Made by a program: the position numbers and the translations under genes. Of a DNA stretch of 64,000 bases, positions 17,213 to 26,179 are shown piece by piece. Under the pieces are notes generated by a model. It did no database searches. It was not told the DNA's origin and worked only from the letters and a program-made list of their open reading frames with translations. Each line of letters starts with the position of its first letter. Within the stretch, counting starts at the first letter, position 1. Source of the stretch: an uncultured Cellulomonas sp. (GTDB lineage: Bacteria; Actinomycetota; Actinomycetes; Actinomycetales; Cellulomonadaceae); assembly GCF_947494015.1 (NCBI RefSeq), contig NZ_CANLTL010000002.1:124001-188000 (forward strand), read 5' to 3'.

Positions 17213-17528
17213 CAGATCCTCCTCGATCCTCTGCTCGCCCCGCCGGCCGTGCACCGGCAGGACGGACGTCCCGCTCCTCGAGCGGTCGCCCCCGTGGCCA
17301 CACCAGCCGGTCCCGGGTCACCGCCGGCACCGACGCCGGCGACACACCTCGTCCGCTCCCCTGGCACGGACGTCGATCGCCCCCTCGCGGTCCGCACGGA
17401 CCGGGGCGCGCATCCTCGAGCGCCCGACGACGACACCGCTGAGTGTGACGTTAAACTTATTGTTAACGCTCACACGTGCCCACCGCAAGAGGGGCGGGCC
17501 CCTGGGTGCGGCGCGAGGACCCGGCCGT
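17213..17528. other. Promoter region of the SLH enzyme genes (316 bp, no gene)
   Basis: Between the flavoprotein stop (17529) and the GH43-SLH start (17212). Its one notable element is the AT-rich inverted repeat at 17443-17475. I see no supported coding frame. Confidence 0.6.
17443..17475. promoter_or_regulatory. AT-rich inverted repeat, LacI-type operator candidate
   Basis: The left arm GTGTGACGTTAA (17443-17454) and right arm TTAACGCTCACAC (17463-17475) are reverse complements except for one inserted base. They surround an AT-rich centre that stands out in GC-rich DNA. The site lies about 230 bases upstream of the GH43-SLH start. TGTGACGTTA is also present at 7836-7845 before the ABC operon, which would allow surface enzymes and importer to share a regulator. 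Confidence 0.6.
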
Positions 17529-18071
17529 TCAGGTCAGGTGCCGTCCGACCGCGCGGAGGATCGCCGCCCACGGCAGCTCACGGGTGCCGGGCGCGCGCGG
17601 CTCGGCCAGCGGCCAGACGTCGTCACCGACCAGGAGCTCCACGCCCGCCGACGCCAGGGTCGCCAGGTGCCCGGGCCAGGCCGGGTGGCGGGCGTGCGCG
17701 GCGTTGATGCACGGGAACAGGACCAGGGGGGCGGCCGTGCCGATCGCCTCGGTCAGCACGGTGAGGGCCTGGTTGTCCCCGAGGCCCAGGGCCAGCTTCG
17801 CGGTCGAGCCGGCGGTCATCGGTGCGGCGACGTAGACGTCGATCGGCGGGTGCGGGCTCGGTGCGCTCGGCAGCCGCGGCCGGTCGCGCACCGGCAGACC
17901 GGTCGCCTCCTGCAGCAGCCGGCGCTCGCCGACGTCGGTCAGCCACGCGCCCGCCGTCGGCGTCAGGGTGACGGCGACGGTGTGCCCGTCCCGCAGCAGC
18001 GGCTCGACCAGGCCGGTGCGCACGGACTGCACCCCGCCGGCGCCGGCCGCGACGACGGCGACGGTGCTCAT
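17529..18071 (-). CDS. Flavoprotein of the PPC-decarboxylase-like family
   Basis: A 180-residue protein with the Rossmann-like fold of flavoprotein decarboxylases. It begins MSTVAVVAAGAGGVQSVRTG and has an FMN-site-like segment VYVAAPMTAGSTAKLALGLG, where CoaC/Dfp/EpiD-type enzymes carry a P-A-(S/T)-A-N motif. It ends with NAAHARHP (family His/Asn region) and a hydrophobic tail. It is the last gene of the formate dehydrogenase operon, 66 bases after the NrfD stop. The gap holds an unusual 11-bp repeat that supplies a chain of ATG codons ending in this gene's own start. A role in formate dehydrogenase maturation or redox is only a guess. Confidence 0.72.
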   Translation of the reverse strand: MSTVAVVAAGAGGVQSVRTGLVEPLLRDGHTVAVTLTPTAGAWLTDVGERRLLQEATGLPVRDRPRLPSAPSPHPPIDVYVAAPMTAGSTAKLALGLGDNQALTVLTEAIGTAAPLVLFPCINAAHARHPAWPGHLATLASAGVELLVGDDVWPLAEPRAPGTRELPWAAILRAVGRHLT

Positions 18072-18122
18072 CGGCTGCTCATCGGCTGCTCATCGGCTGC
18101 TCATCGGCTGCTCATCGGCTGG
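18068..18122 (-). repeat. Five perfect 11-bp repeats giving a chain of overlapping ATGA start/stop motifs
   Basis: Five exact copies of CTCATCGGCTG (plus strand), then a degenerate sixth. On the message strand, ATG codons fall at 18126, 18115, 18104, 18093, 18082 and 18071. Each of the first five reads only four codons and stops at a TGA that overlaps the next ATG (ATGA); the last is the flavoprotein start. The NrfD stop is 12 bases before the first ATG. The layout would let ribosomes re-initiate stepwise from NrfD to the flavoprotein. Confidence 0.85.
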
Positions 18123-18137
18123 TCATCCGGTCACCGG

Positions 18138-19286
18138 TCAGGTCGCCGGGTGCGACGTGCGTGGCGCGGCCGGCCCGGACCGGACGGGCATCCCGGCCGC
18201 CAGCCGCTCCCGCTGCGGGACGACGGTGTACCGCGGATCCTTGGCGGACTCCTGCCCGGCCTCGAAGATGCCGAAGCGGGTGCACACCGACCCGGCGAGC
18301 AGGGCCGTCCCCGACACGACGGCGACCGCGCGGCTGCGCCCCGCGAGCAGGGAGCCCGCTGCTCCGGCGACGGTCAGCGCCTTGGCCGCCCGCATCCACC
18401 GACCTGCCGTGCCCCGGTGCAGCGGCTCGGCGGTGATCCCCATCGAGCGCTCCATCCGGTGCTCCATGACGAGCTCGAGGGCCGCCCCGCCCACCGCGAA
18501 CCGGCGGGCCGGGCCGGTCTCGCCGACCGGCGAGGTGACCAGGCCCAGCCCCGCCGAGGCCGCCGCTGCGGAGCCGACGAACACGAAGGGCAGCTCCCGG
18601 TAGGCGGCGTGCCACGACGGGGTCGCCGTGTCGGCGAGCAGCACGGCGGTGTACGCCGCCACGGGCGGGGCGAACAGGGCCGCGAGCAGGCCTGCCGGGC
18701 GGTCCACGACGGCGGCCAGCCGCAGCGGCCCGACGCGCCAGCGCGCCGGCAGCATGGCGACGACCTCGGTGGCGGCGACCGCCCCGGCGAACGGTCCGTA
18801 CAGCGTCAGGATCCAGGTGCCGACCGACATCGGCGACGTCACCTTCGCCACCCGCAGCATGTTCAGGAACCGGCTGGGCTTCCCGAGGTCGTGCACCAGG
18901 GCGACCATGGACACTGACAGCGCGGCGACGGCCCCCAGCCGTCCGGACCGGCGCAGCGTCGGGCGACCGGTCAGGTCGGCACCGGCGGCGATCAGCGAGG
19001 ACCCCGCCGCGACGCCGCCGGCGAACAGGTACGTCGGGATGTCGGCCTCCCACGGCGACGGCTTGACGATCGGCCGCCCGTAGTAGGAGGTGAACGTCGC
19101 CTCGGGGACCATCGGTCGATCCCCGCCCCCGCCGCGGCCGCCACGACGCCGCCTCGATCGGCCGCCCGCCGAGCCCGGCGTGGCGGCCCGGTCCGGCCGC
19201 GCGTCCTGGACGCCGTCGCGGCCCACCGATCCGCCGTCGTGGGTCGCGGCGTCGTCGGTCGCGCCGTCGTCGGTCGCGGCGCTCAC
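18138..19286 (-). CDS. nrfD: NrfD/PsrC-family membrane subunit of formate dehydrogenase
   Basis: A 382-residue polytopic protein. A low-complexity Asp/Arg/Gly-rich N-terminal tail (about 55 residues) is followed by the NrfD/PsrC domain, beginning TSYYGRPIVKPSPWEADIPT and LFAGGVAAGSSLIAAGADLT, and about eight hydrophobic segments. It would anchor the enzyme and pass electrons from the Fe-S subunit to menaquinone. GTG 19286 overlaps the Fe-S subunit stop by GTGA, which decides the start; an internal methionine just before the conserved domain is an alternative. It is third in the selD-fdhA-fdhB-nrfD set. The long charged tail is unusual and poorly conserved-looking. Confidence 0.85.
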   Translation of the reverse strand: MSAATDDGATDDAATHDGGSVGRDGVQDARPDRAATPGSAGGRSRRRRGGRGGGGDRPMVPEATFTSYYGRPIVKPSPWEADIPTYLFAGGVAAGSSLIAAGADLTGRPTLRRSGRLGAVAALSVSMVALVHDLGKPSRFLNMLRVAKVTSPMSVGTWILTLYGPFAGAVAATEVVAMLPARWRVGPLRLAAVVDRPAGLLAALFAPPVAAYTAVLLADTATPSWHAAYRELPFVFVGSAAAASAGLGLVTSPVGETGPARRFAVGGAALELVMEHRMERSMGITAEPLHRGTAGRWMRAAKALTVAGAAGSLLAGRSRAVAVVSGTALLAGSVCTRFGIFEAGQESAKDPRYTVVPQRERLAAGMPVRSGPAAPRTSHPAT

Positions 19287-20245
19287 CGGCGCCGGCCCAG
19301 GAAGGACAGGGCGGCACCGGCCAGCAGCGTCAGGGCCGCGACCCCGGCCCGGTTGAACATGTGCGGCAGGTCCTTGGTCGTCACGACCGGGTCCGGCGGA
19401 AGGCCGTAGACCTCCGGCTCGTCCAGCAGGAGGAAGAACGCCCCGGCCCCGCCGACGCCGTCCTCGGGGTCGTGGCCGTAGAGCCGGGCGTCGGTGGTCC
19501 CCGCCTCGTGCAGCTGCGCGAGCCGGGCGTCGGCCCGCTCGCGCAGCTCGTCGACGTCGCCGAACTGGATGGACTGCGTCGGGCACGCCTGCGCGCACGC
19601 CGGGGTGCTGCCGGCGCCGAGGCGGTCGTAGCACAGCGTGCACTTCTGGGCGATGCCGACGTTCTTGGCGCCCTCGGGCCCCTTGCGGCGCTCGATCACG
19701 CCGTAGGGGCAGGCAGGCACGCAGTAGCCGCAGCCGTTGCAGATGTCGTCCTGCACGACGACGGTGCCGAACTCGGTGCGGAACAGCGAGCCGGTCGGGC
19801 ACACGTCCAGGCAGGCGGCGTGCGTGCAGTGCTTGCACACGTCGGAGGACATCAGCCAGCGGAAGTCGGGCCGACCGGCGTCGTCGTCCTGCCCCGCGTG
19901 CGCGGCCGACGCCCCGTCGGGCGGCGCCATCCCGGGCATCCCCAGGTCCACGGCCTGTCGCCTCAGCCCGGACTCCTGCTCGCCCAGGGGCTTGGCCTGC
20001 TCGATGAACGCGACGTGGCGCCACTGGTTCGCGTTCAGCGAGAGGCTGTTGTCGTAGGACGAGCCGAGCATGTCGAAGTGCGTGGCCGGCACGTCGTTCC
20101 ACTCCTTGCACGCCACCTCGCACGCCTTGCAGCCGATGCAGATGCTGGTGTCGGTGAAGAACCCCATCCGCGGGGGGTGGTCCTCGCCGTAGCCGGCATC
20201 GGCCGCCGGGTCCACCGGGCCGAAAAGGCTGTGCTTGCCTGCCAT
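19283..20245 (-). CDS. fdhB: Formate dehydrogenase iron-sulfur (beta) subunit
   Basis: A 320-residue electron-transfer subunit with four 4Fe-4S binding stretches: CIGCKACEVAC (near residue 36), CKHCTHAACLDVC, CNGCGYCVPAC and CTLCYDRLGAGSTPACAQAC. A C-terminal hydrophobic helix (AALTLLAGAALSFLG) would tether it to the membrane, as in FdnH-type subunits. There is no signal peptide, so the active site appears to face the cytoplasm. Its ATG overlaps the last base of the catalytic subunit's stop (TGATG) and its own stop overlaps the NrfD start, so all three are translationally coupled. Confidence 0.93.
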   Translation of the reverse strand: MAGKHSLFGPVDPAADAGYGEDHPPRMGFFTDTSICIGCKACEVACKEWNDVPATHFDMLGSSYDNSLSLNANQWRHVAFIEQAKPLGEQESGLRRQAVDLGMPGMAPPDGASAAHAGQDDDAGRPDFRWLMSSDVCKHCTHAACLDVCPTGSLFRTEFGTVVVQDDICNGCGYCVPACPYGVIERRKGPEGAKNVGIAQKCTLCYDRLGAGSTPACAQACPTQSIQFGDVDELRERADARLAQLHEAGTTDARLYGHDPEDGVGGAGAFFLLLDEPEVYGLPPDPVVTTKDLPHMFNRAGVAALTLLAGAALSFLGRRR

Positions 20246-23200
20246 CAGGTGCCTCCTGCGGGGTCGGGCGTCTCGTCGCCGTCGTCGGGTGCCTGGGCCC
20301 CGGGACCGACGGTCACGATGGGCCGGGCATGGTCGTCGTGCACGCCGGAGCGGCGCTGGTAGCCCTCGACGAAGGCGAGGAGGTCACGGCCCGTCGGGCG
20401 ACGCCCGGGCAGCACGTCGCAGGTGCCGGCCTTGCTCTCCTGGATCAGGACGTTCGGGTCCAGCGAGATCCCGAACAGGTCGTTGGCGGAGTCGCCGGTG
20501 ACCATGCCGCCCGTCCCCCAGTGGTACGGCAGCCACACCTGGTGGATGACCCGGCCCTCGACGCGCAGCGGGGAGAGGCGGTCGGTCACCAGCACCCGGC
20601 CCTCGACCGCTGCGCGGGCCGTGACCACGTGGCACCAGCCACCGTTCTGCAGCCCGCGCTCGGCGGCGAGCTCCGGGGAGACCTCGACGAACATCTCCGG
20701 CTGCAGCTCGGCCAGTCGCCCGACGTAGCGGCTCATCCCGCCGGCGGTGTGGTGCTCGGTCAGCCGGCTGGTGGTGAAGACGTACGGGAAGACCTCGGCG
20801 TGCGGCTCCGGCGGGCTCGGGTTCAGGCGGTTCGCCGGCCGCGAGTACTCCTTGCGCGTGGGGTTGGCCTGCTGACCGTGGATCGGGTTGCGGAACGGCG
20901 ACTCCACCGGCTCGTAGTGGGTCGGCAGCGGACCGTCGATGAGGCCCTTCGGGACGAACAGGGAGCCCTTCCCGTCGCCCTGCATGATGAACGGGTCCAC
21001 CCCCTCGATGGCCTCGACGCCGTCGCTGCCCGCCGGCGCCCGGTACGACGGCGGCTTGGTGACCTCGAAGTCGGGGACGTCGTGCCCGGTCCACTCCCCC
21101 GCCGCGCCGCGCGAGGCGTCCCACCAGACGTAGGCCTTGCGCTCGCTCCAGGGCCGCCCCTGCGGGTCCGCGGAGGCGCGGTTGTACAGGGTCCGCCGGT
21201 TCGCCGGCCAGGCCCATCCCCACTCGGGCGCCACGTAGCTCTGCTCGGAGCCGGGCGTGCGCCGCGCCGCCTGGTTCACCCCGTCCGCGAAGACGCCGGT
21301 GTAGATCCAGCACCCGCCGAGCGTGGAGCCGTCCGCCTTCATCTCCGTGAACGAGGACAGCGGCCGGCGGGTCGCGACGTCGTACCCGTTGATCTCCATC
21401 AGCACGGCCTCGGCGTCGGGGTCGTCCGTGTCGCCGAGCATCGGGTAGTCCCAGGCGAGGTCGAGAAGCGGCCGGTCACGCTCGGCGGTGGAGCCCGCCA
21501 GGCGCTCCCGGATCAGCCGGCCCAGGTGGTAGAAGAACCACAGCTCCGAGCGGCAGTCGCCCGGGGGCTCGACGGCCTTCTCCCGCCACTGCAGCATGCG
21601 CTGGGTCTGGGTGAAGGTGCCCTCCTTCTCCACGTGCGACGCCGCGGGCATGAGGAACACCTCGGTGCGGCACTCCTGGGGCACGATCTCGCCGGTCTCG
21701 ACCTCGGGCGAGTTCTTCCAGAACGTCGCGCTCTCGATCTCGAACAGGTCCCGCACCACCAGGAAGTCCAGGTTGGCCATCCCCAGCCGCTGCGCCTTGC
21801 CGTGCGCGGAGCCGACGGCCGGGTTCTGCCCGAGCAGGAAGTAGCCCTTGACCTTGCCGTCGATCATGTCGAGGACGGTGCGGTAGGTGCCGTGGTCGCC
21901 GGTGATCCTCGGCAGGTAGTCGAAGCAGAAGTCGTTCTCGGCGGTGGCGGCGTCGCCCCAGTAGGCCTTGAGCAGGTTCACGCCGTAGGCGCGCGCATTC
22001 GCCCAGTACCCCTTGGACCCGGGGTGGCTGATCCCGTCGAGCCAGTCGTCGAGGCTGTCGTCCACACCGGCGGTCGGCATCGGCAGGTAGCCCGGGAGCA
22101 GGTTGAACAGGGTCGGGATGTCCGTGGAGCCCTGGATGCTGGCGTGCCCGCGCAGCGCCATGATCCCGCCGCCGGGACGGCCCATGTTGCCCAGCAGCAG
22201 CTGGAGGATCGCGCCGGTGCGGATGTACTGCACCCCGACGCTGTGCTGGGTCCAGCCCACGCTGTAGACGAGCGCCGTCGTCCGGTCGCGACCGGAGTTC
22301 TCCGTGAAGGCGCGCGCCACCTCGAGGAAGGCCTCGGTCGACACGCCGCAGGTCTGCGACACCAGCTCGGGGGTGTACCGCGCGAAGTGCCGCTTGAGGA
22401 TCTGGTAGACGCACCGCGGGTGCTGCAGGGTCTCGTCGCGCGGCGGGTCGCTCTCCACGCCGATGCCGTGCGTCTCGTGCTGCAGGGCGCTGGCCGTCTC
22501 GCGCTGGACGACGTGGTCCTGGTCGTCGCCGTCCTGCGCCGAGTCCCGGCCGGCGTACTGCCAGCTGGCGGGGTCGTAGGTGCGCGTCGCCGGGTCGAAC
22601 CCCGAGAACAGCCCGTCGAGGTCCTCGGTGTCCTGGTAGTCGTCGCTGACGATCACCGCGGCGTTGGTGTAGGCCACGACGTACTCGCGGAAGTCCAACC
22701 CGTTCTGCAGCACGTAGTTGATGACGCCACCGAGGAACGCGATGTCCGTGCCGACGCGCAGCGGCACGAACGTGTCGGCCAGCGCGCTGGTGCGGGTGAA
22801 CCGGGGGTCGACGTGGATCACCGTCGCACCCCGCGCCTTGGCCTCCATCACCCACTGGAACCCCACCGGGTGGGCCTCGGCCATGTTGGAGCCCTGGATG
22901 ACGATGCAGTCCGCGTTGGCCAGGTCCTGGAGGAACCCGGTGGCGCCGCCGCGCCCGAACGAGGCCCCCAGACCGGGGACCGTGGCGGAGTGTCAAATAC
23001 GCGCCTGGTTCTCGATCTGGATGGCGCCCATCGCGGTGAACAGCTTCTTGATGAGGTAGTTCTCCTCGTTGTCGAGGGTCGCCCCACCGAGGCTCGCGAT
23101 GCCCAGCGTCCGCCGGACCGTCTTGTCGTCGTCGAGCTCCTGCCAGGTGTCGTCGCGCGCCTTGACCACCCGGTCGGCGATCATCTCCATCGCGACGTCG

Positions 23201-23571
23201 AGCTCGAGGTCCTCCCACTCGGTGCCGAAGGGCGCGCGGTAGCGCACCGTGGTCTGCCGCAGCGGGCTGGTGACGAGGTTCTTGCTCGCGGACCCCTTGG
23301 GGCACAGCCGCCCGCGCGAGACCGGGCTGTCGGGGTCACCCTCGATCTGGACGACCTGCTCGTCCTTGACGTACACGAGCTGGCCGCAGCCCACGGCGCA
23401 GTAGGGGCAGACGCTGCGGGCGACGCGGTCGGCGGTCTCGGTGCGGGCGGTCAGGCCGTCGGTGTGCGCGGACCGGGCCGCGGGACCCCGGCCGAGCGGG
23501 TCGGCACCGGTGACCTGGCGCACCACGGGCCACGACAGGAACGTCCTGCTCAGCCCGTCACCGATGCCCAT
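20245..23571 (-). CDS. fdhA: Formate dehydrogenase catalytic subunit, selenocysteine-containing
   Basis: A 1108-residue molybdenum/tungsten bis-MGD formate dehydrogenase read through an in-frame TGA at 22995-22993 (residue 193). An N-terminal 4Fe-4S site uses Cys55, Cys58, Cys62 and Cys90 (SVCPYCAVGCG, LCPKGS). The context ENQARI-Sec-HSATVPGLG is the Sec site of FdnG/FdhF-type enzymes, and a SECIS hairpin follows. After it come VIQGSNMAEAHPVGFQWVME and the C-terminal molybdopterin-dinucleotide domain (FTTSRLTEHHTAGGMSRYVG). There is no Tat signal. AGGAGG precedes ATG 23571 by 7 bases. selD, tRNA-Sec, selA and selB next door supply selenocysteine, so this is neither a frameshift nor two genes. 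Confidence 0.95.
22963..22995 (-). promoter_or_regulatory. UGA selenocysteine codon with bacterial SECIS hairpin
   Basis: On the message strand, the TGA (22995-22993) is followed after 11 bases by the arm GGTCCCC (22981-22975), the loop GGTCT (22974-22970) and the arm GGGGGCC (22969-22963), pairing over 7 bases with one G-U. As I recall it, the E. coli fdhF SECIS that SelB recognises has the same GGUCU apical loop at about this distance. The structure is seen in sequence; SelB recruitment follows from family knowledge. Confidence 0.9.
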
Positions 23572-23637
23572 GCCACGCCTCCTCGCGCGTCGCCCACCCG
23601 TACCCGACGGGTGGATCCCCGGATCCTCGCAGACCTG

Positions 23638-24654
23638 TCACCTGATCACGAGCGGGAACTCGCCGGCGGGCACCAGCTCGCCGATGACGGGATGCCCGGG
23701 CAGCTCCCCGGCGACCAGCAGCCCGCCGGAGGTCTGGGCGTCGGCGAGCATCAGCAGCTCGTCGTCGTCCACCCGGGCATCCAGGTGCGGGCGCACCCAG
23801 TCGAGGTTCCGCCTGCTCCCGCCGGGCACGAAGCCCTGCGTGAGGGACTCGCGCGCCTCGGGCAGGTAGGGCACCGCCGCGGCGTCGACGACCGCGGTGA
23901 CCCCGCTGGCGCGCGCCATCTTGTACAGGTGACCGAGCAGGCCGAAGCCGGTGACGTCCGTGGCCGCCCGGATCCCCGCGGCCACGGCGGCCCGGGAGGC
24001 GTCGCGGTTGAGGGCGACCATGGTCGCAATCGCCTGCTCGAAGCGCTGCCCGGTCGCCTTGTGCCGGTTGTTGAGGATGCCCAGGCCGAGGGGCTTGGTC
24101 AGGGTCAGCGCGGCACCGGGGGTCGCGCCGTCGTTGCGCAGCAGCGAATCGGCTGCGGCGAGCCCGGTGACGGCCAGGCCGTACTTCGGCTCCGGGTCGT
24201 CGATGCTGTGCCCGCCGGCCAGGTGCGTGCCGGCCTCCCGGCAGATGTCGGCGCCGCCCCGCAGGACCTCGGCGGCGAGCTCGAACGGGATCCTGCTGCG
24301 CGGCCACCCCAGCAGGTTGATCGCGAGCAGCGGCTCGCCGCCCATCGCGTACACGTCGGAGAGAGCGTTGGCGGCGGCGATCCGCCCCCAGTCGTACGCG
24401 TCGTCGACCACCGGGGTGAAGAAGTCAGCGGTGGCGATCACCGCACGCCCGCCCGGACCGTCGTCGATCCGCACCGCGGCGCCGTCGTCGCCGTGCTCCA
24501 GACCCACCAGCAGGTCGCCGACCCCGGTCCCGGCGGCGCGCCCCCCGGGCAGGCCGGCCAGCACCCGCTCGAGCTCACCGGGCGGCACCTTGCAGGCGCA
24601 CCCCCCACCGGCGGCGTACTGGGTGAGACGGACGTCGGTGAGCCCGGTGGTCAT
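23638..24654 (-). CDS. selD: Selenophosphate synthetase
   Basis: A 338-residue AIRS-family enzyme making selenophosphate from selenide and ATP, the donor for Sec-tRNA synthesis. The N-terminal glycine-rich loop LTQYAAGGGCACKVPPGEL carries a Cys where some SelD proteins have Sec, with the essential Lys two residues later (CACK). The metal/ATP-site segments TADFFTPVVDDAYDWGRIAA and LSDVYAMGGEPLLAINLLGW follow. The length is normal. It is the first gene of the leftward operon, 66 bases ahead of fdhA, and is divergent from tRNA-Sec across a 50-base gap. The ribosome site is weak. Confidence 0.95.
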   Translation of the reverse strand: MTTGLTDVRLTQYAAGGGCACKVPPGELERVLAGLPGGRAAGTGVGDLLVGLEHGDDGAAVRIDDGPGGRAVIATADFFTPVVDDAYDWGRIAAANALSDVYAMGGEPLLAINLLGWPRSRIPFELAAEVLRGGADICREAGTHLAGGHSIDDPEPKYGLAVTGLAAADSLLRNDGATPGAALTLTKPLGLGILNNRHKATGQRFEQAIATMVALNRDASRAAVAAGIRAATDVTGFGLLGHLYKMARASGVTAVVDAAAVPYLPEARESLTQGFVPGGSRRNLDWVRPHLDARVDDDELLMLADAQTSGGLLVAGELPGHPVIGELVPAGEFPLVIR

Positions 24655-24691
24655 CGCGTCGGGCCGGTCGGTGCGTCAGGGTGCATCTGCC

Positions 24692-24697
24692 TAGGAT
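24692..24697 (+). promoter_or_regulatory. selC: Probable -10 box of tRNA-Sec
   Basis: TAGGAT lies 7 bases before the mature tRNA 5' end, the expected distance for a -10 hexamer. A convincing -35 was not found. The 50-base gap must also hold the promoter of divergent selD. Confidence 0.4.
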
Positions 24698-24704
24698 GAC
24701 CCGC

Positions 24705-24799
24705 GGAGGCGTTCCTCGTCTGGTGACGGGCGCGGTCTTCAACACCGTAGTGACCGAGCATCTCGGTCAGGCGGGTTCGATTCCCGTCCGCCTCCGCCA
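24705..24799 (+). tRNA. selC: tRNA-Sec (anticodon TCA)
   Basis: A 95-nucleotide tRNA, the same length as E. coli selC. The acceptor stem GGAGGCG pairs with CGCCTCC before the discriminator G and an encoded CCA (24797-24799). The long 6-bp D stem (CTCGTC/GACGGG) is characteristic of tRNA-Sec. The anticodon stem GCGGT/ACCGT carries loop CTTCAAC with TCA at 24739-24741. A long variable arm (GACCGAG/CTCGGTC) and the T loop GGTTCGATTCC follow. The extended acceptor's eighth pair appears mismatched (T-C). It reads the UGA in fdhA after charging by SerRS and conversion by SelA. Confidence 0.96.
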
Positions 24800-24854
24800 C
24801 ATGACGGGGTGTCCCTGGGCCCGCTCCGGCCCGAGTCGGCGCGGAGAGGTGAAC

Positions 24855-26174
24855 GTGACGGACCCGCGCAGTGCGACGCCCCGGACAGACACCGTGCTGC
24901 GCGACCCGAGGCTGCAGGACGCGGCCCGACGTCTGGGCACCGACCTCGTCAAGCGGGTCGTGGCAGCGACGCTCGAGCGGTGCCGCGCCGGCGAGGTCGC
25001 GCCCGACGACGTCGTCGCGCAGGTCGTGGCCGGTCTGCCGGCGCACGCCACCGCCCTGCGCCGGGTCGTCAACGCCACCGGGATCGTCATCCACACGAAC
25101 CTCGGGCGGGCGCCGCTGTCCGCGTCGGCCGCCGAGGCGCTGGGCGTGGCCGCCGGCACGACCGACGTCGAGCTCGACCTGGCGACCGGGCGGCGCGGCC
25201 GGCGCGGACGCTCGGCGCTGGCGGCGCTGGCCGCCGCCGTGCCCGACGCCGGCGGGGTCCACGTCGTCAACAACGGCGCCGCGGCCCTCGCCCTGGTCAC
25301 GTGCGCGCTCGCGTCCGGCCGCGAGATCGTCATCGCGCGCGGTGAGCTGGTGGAGATCGGCGACGGGTTCCGGATCCCGGAGCTGCTGGAGTCGCTGGGC
25401 GCCCGACTGCGCGAGGTGGGGACGACGAACCGGGTCCGCCTGGCCGACTACGCCGCCGCGGTGGGCGAGCGGACGGCGTTCGTCCTGAAGGTGCACCCGT
25501 CCAACTTCGTCGTGTCCGGGTTCACCTCCTCCGTCGGGATCGCCGAGCTCGCCTCGCTGCCGGTGCCCGTGGTCGCGGACATCGGCTCCGGCCTGCTCGC
25601 CCCCCACCCCCGGCTCCCCGACGAGCCGAGCGCTGCGTCCGCCCTGCGCGCCGGCGCCGACCTGGTCACGGCGTCCGGGGACAAGCTGCTCGGCGGCCCG
25701 CAGTGCGGGCTCATGCTCGGTCGCGCCGACCTGGTCGAGGCCCTGCGCCGGCACCCGTTCGCCCGGGCGCTGCGGGTGGACAAGCTGACGCTGGCCGCGC
25801 TCGAGGCCACCCTCACCGGGCCGCCGCCGCCGGTCGTCACCGCGCTCGCCGCGAGCCCCGACGCGCTGCTCGCCCGGGCCGGGAGCATCGCGGCGCAGCT
25901 CGCGGACGTCGTCGACGCCCGCGCGGTGACGTCCGTCGCGGCGGTCGGCGGCGGGGGCGCGCCGCAGGTGCCCCTGCCGAGCGCCGCCGTGTCGGTGCCC
26001 GCCCACCTGGCCGAGCCCCTGCGGCGGGACGCCGTTCAGCCGGTGATGGGCCGGGTCGAGCGCGGCCGCCTGCTGCTGGACCTGATCGCCGTGCCCGCCG
26101 AGGACGACGGGCTGCTGGTCGACGCCGTCCGGCGTGTGGTGGTGCAGCCGGTCCGCCCGGACGGCGAGGCGTAG
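24855..26174 (+). CDS. selA: L-seryl-tRNA(Sec) selenium transferase
   Basis: A 439-residue PLP enzyme converting Ser-tRNA-Sec to Sec-tRNA-Sec with selenophosphate. The N-terminal helical domain is followed by the family signature RVVNATGIVIHTNLGRAPLS, then VNNGAAALAL and the PLP-binding Lys277 in TASGDKLLGGPQCGL. The frame is open back into the tRNA, so the start must be internal. GTG 24855 is chosen because GGAGAGG lies 5 bases upstream; GTG 24849 is possible. It follows tRNA-Sec by 55 bases and precedes selB by 5 bases, so selC-selA-selB is probably one transcription unit. Confidence 0.95.
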   Translation: MTDPRSATPRTDTVLRDPRLQDAARRLGTDLVKRVVAATLERCRAGEVAPDDVVAQVVAGLPAHATALRRVVNATGIVIHTNLGRAPLSASAAEALGVAAGTTDVELDLATGRRGRRGRSALAALAAAVPDAGGVHVVNNGAAALALVTCALASGREIVIARGELVEIGDGFRIPELLESLGARLREVGTTNRVRLADYAAAVGERTAFVLKVHPSNFVVSGFTSSVGIAELASLPVPVVADIGSGLLAPHPRLPDEPSAASALRAGADLVTASGDKLLGGPQCGLMLGRADLVEALRRHPFARALRVDKLTLAALEATLTGPPPPVVTALAASPDALLARAGSIAAQLADVVDARAVTSVAAVGGGGAPQVPLPSAAVSVPAHLAEPLRRDAVQPVMGRVERGRLLLDLIAVPAEDDGLLVDAVRRVVVQPVRPDGEA

Positions 26175-26179
26175 GCGTC

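Noticed and set aside
18068-18122. CRISPR-like array
   Set aside because: Units are 11 bases with no spacers; it is a simple tandem repeat.
22993-22995. Stop codon splitting the formate dehydrogenase gene (frameshift or pseudogene)
   Set aside because: The TGA sits at the known Sec position (ARI-Sec-HSAT), is followed by a SECIS hairpin, the frame continues unchanged, and the sel genes are adjacent.
20329-24699. A 1456-codon open frame on the plus strand across the formate dehydrogenase genes
   Set aside because: It is the antisense of fdhA, fdhB and selD, low in complexity (Arg/Val/Gly/His-rich) and without domain features; very high GC removes stop codons by chance.
24681-24854. selA starting at 24681 within or before tRNA-Sec
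   Set aside because: The frame would run through the tRNA; the ribosome site and family N-terminus favour GTG 24855.
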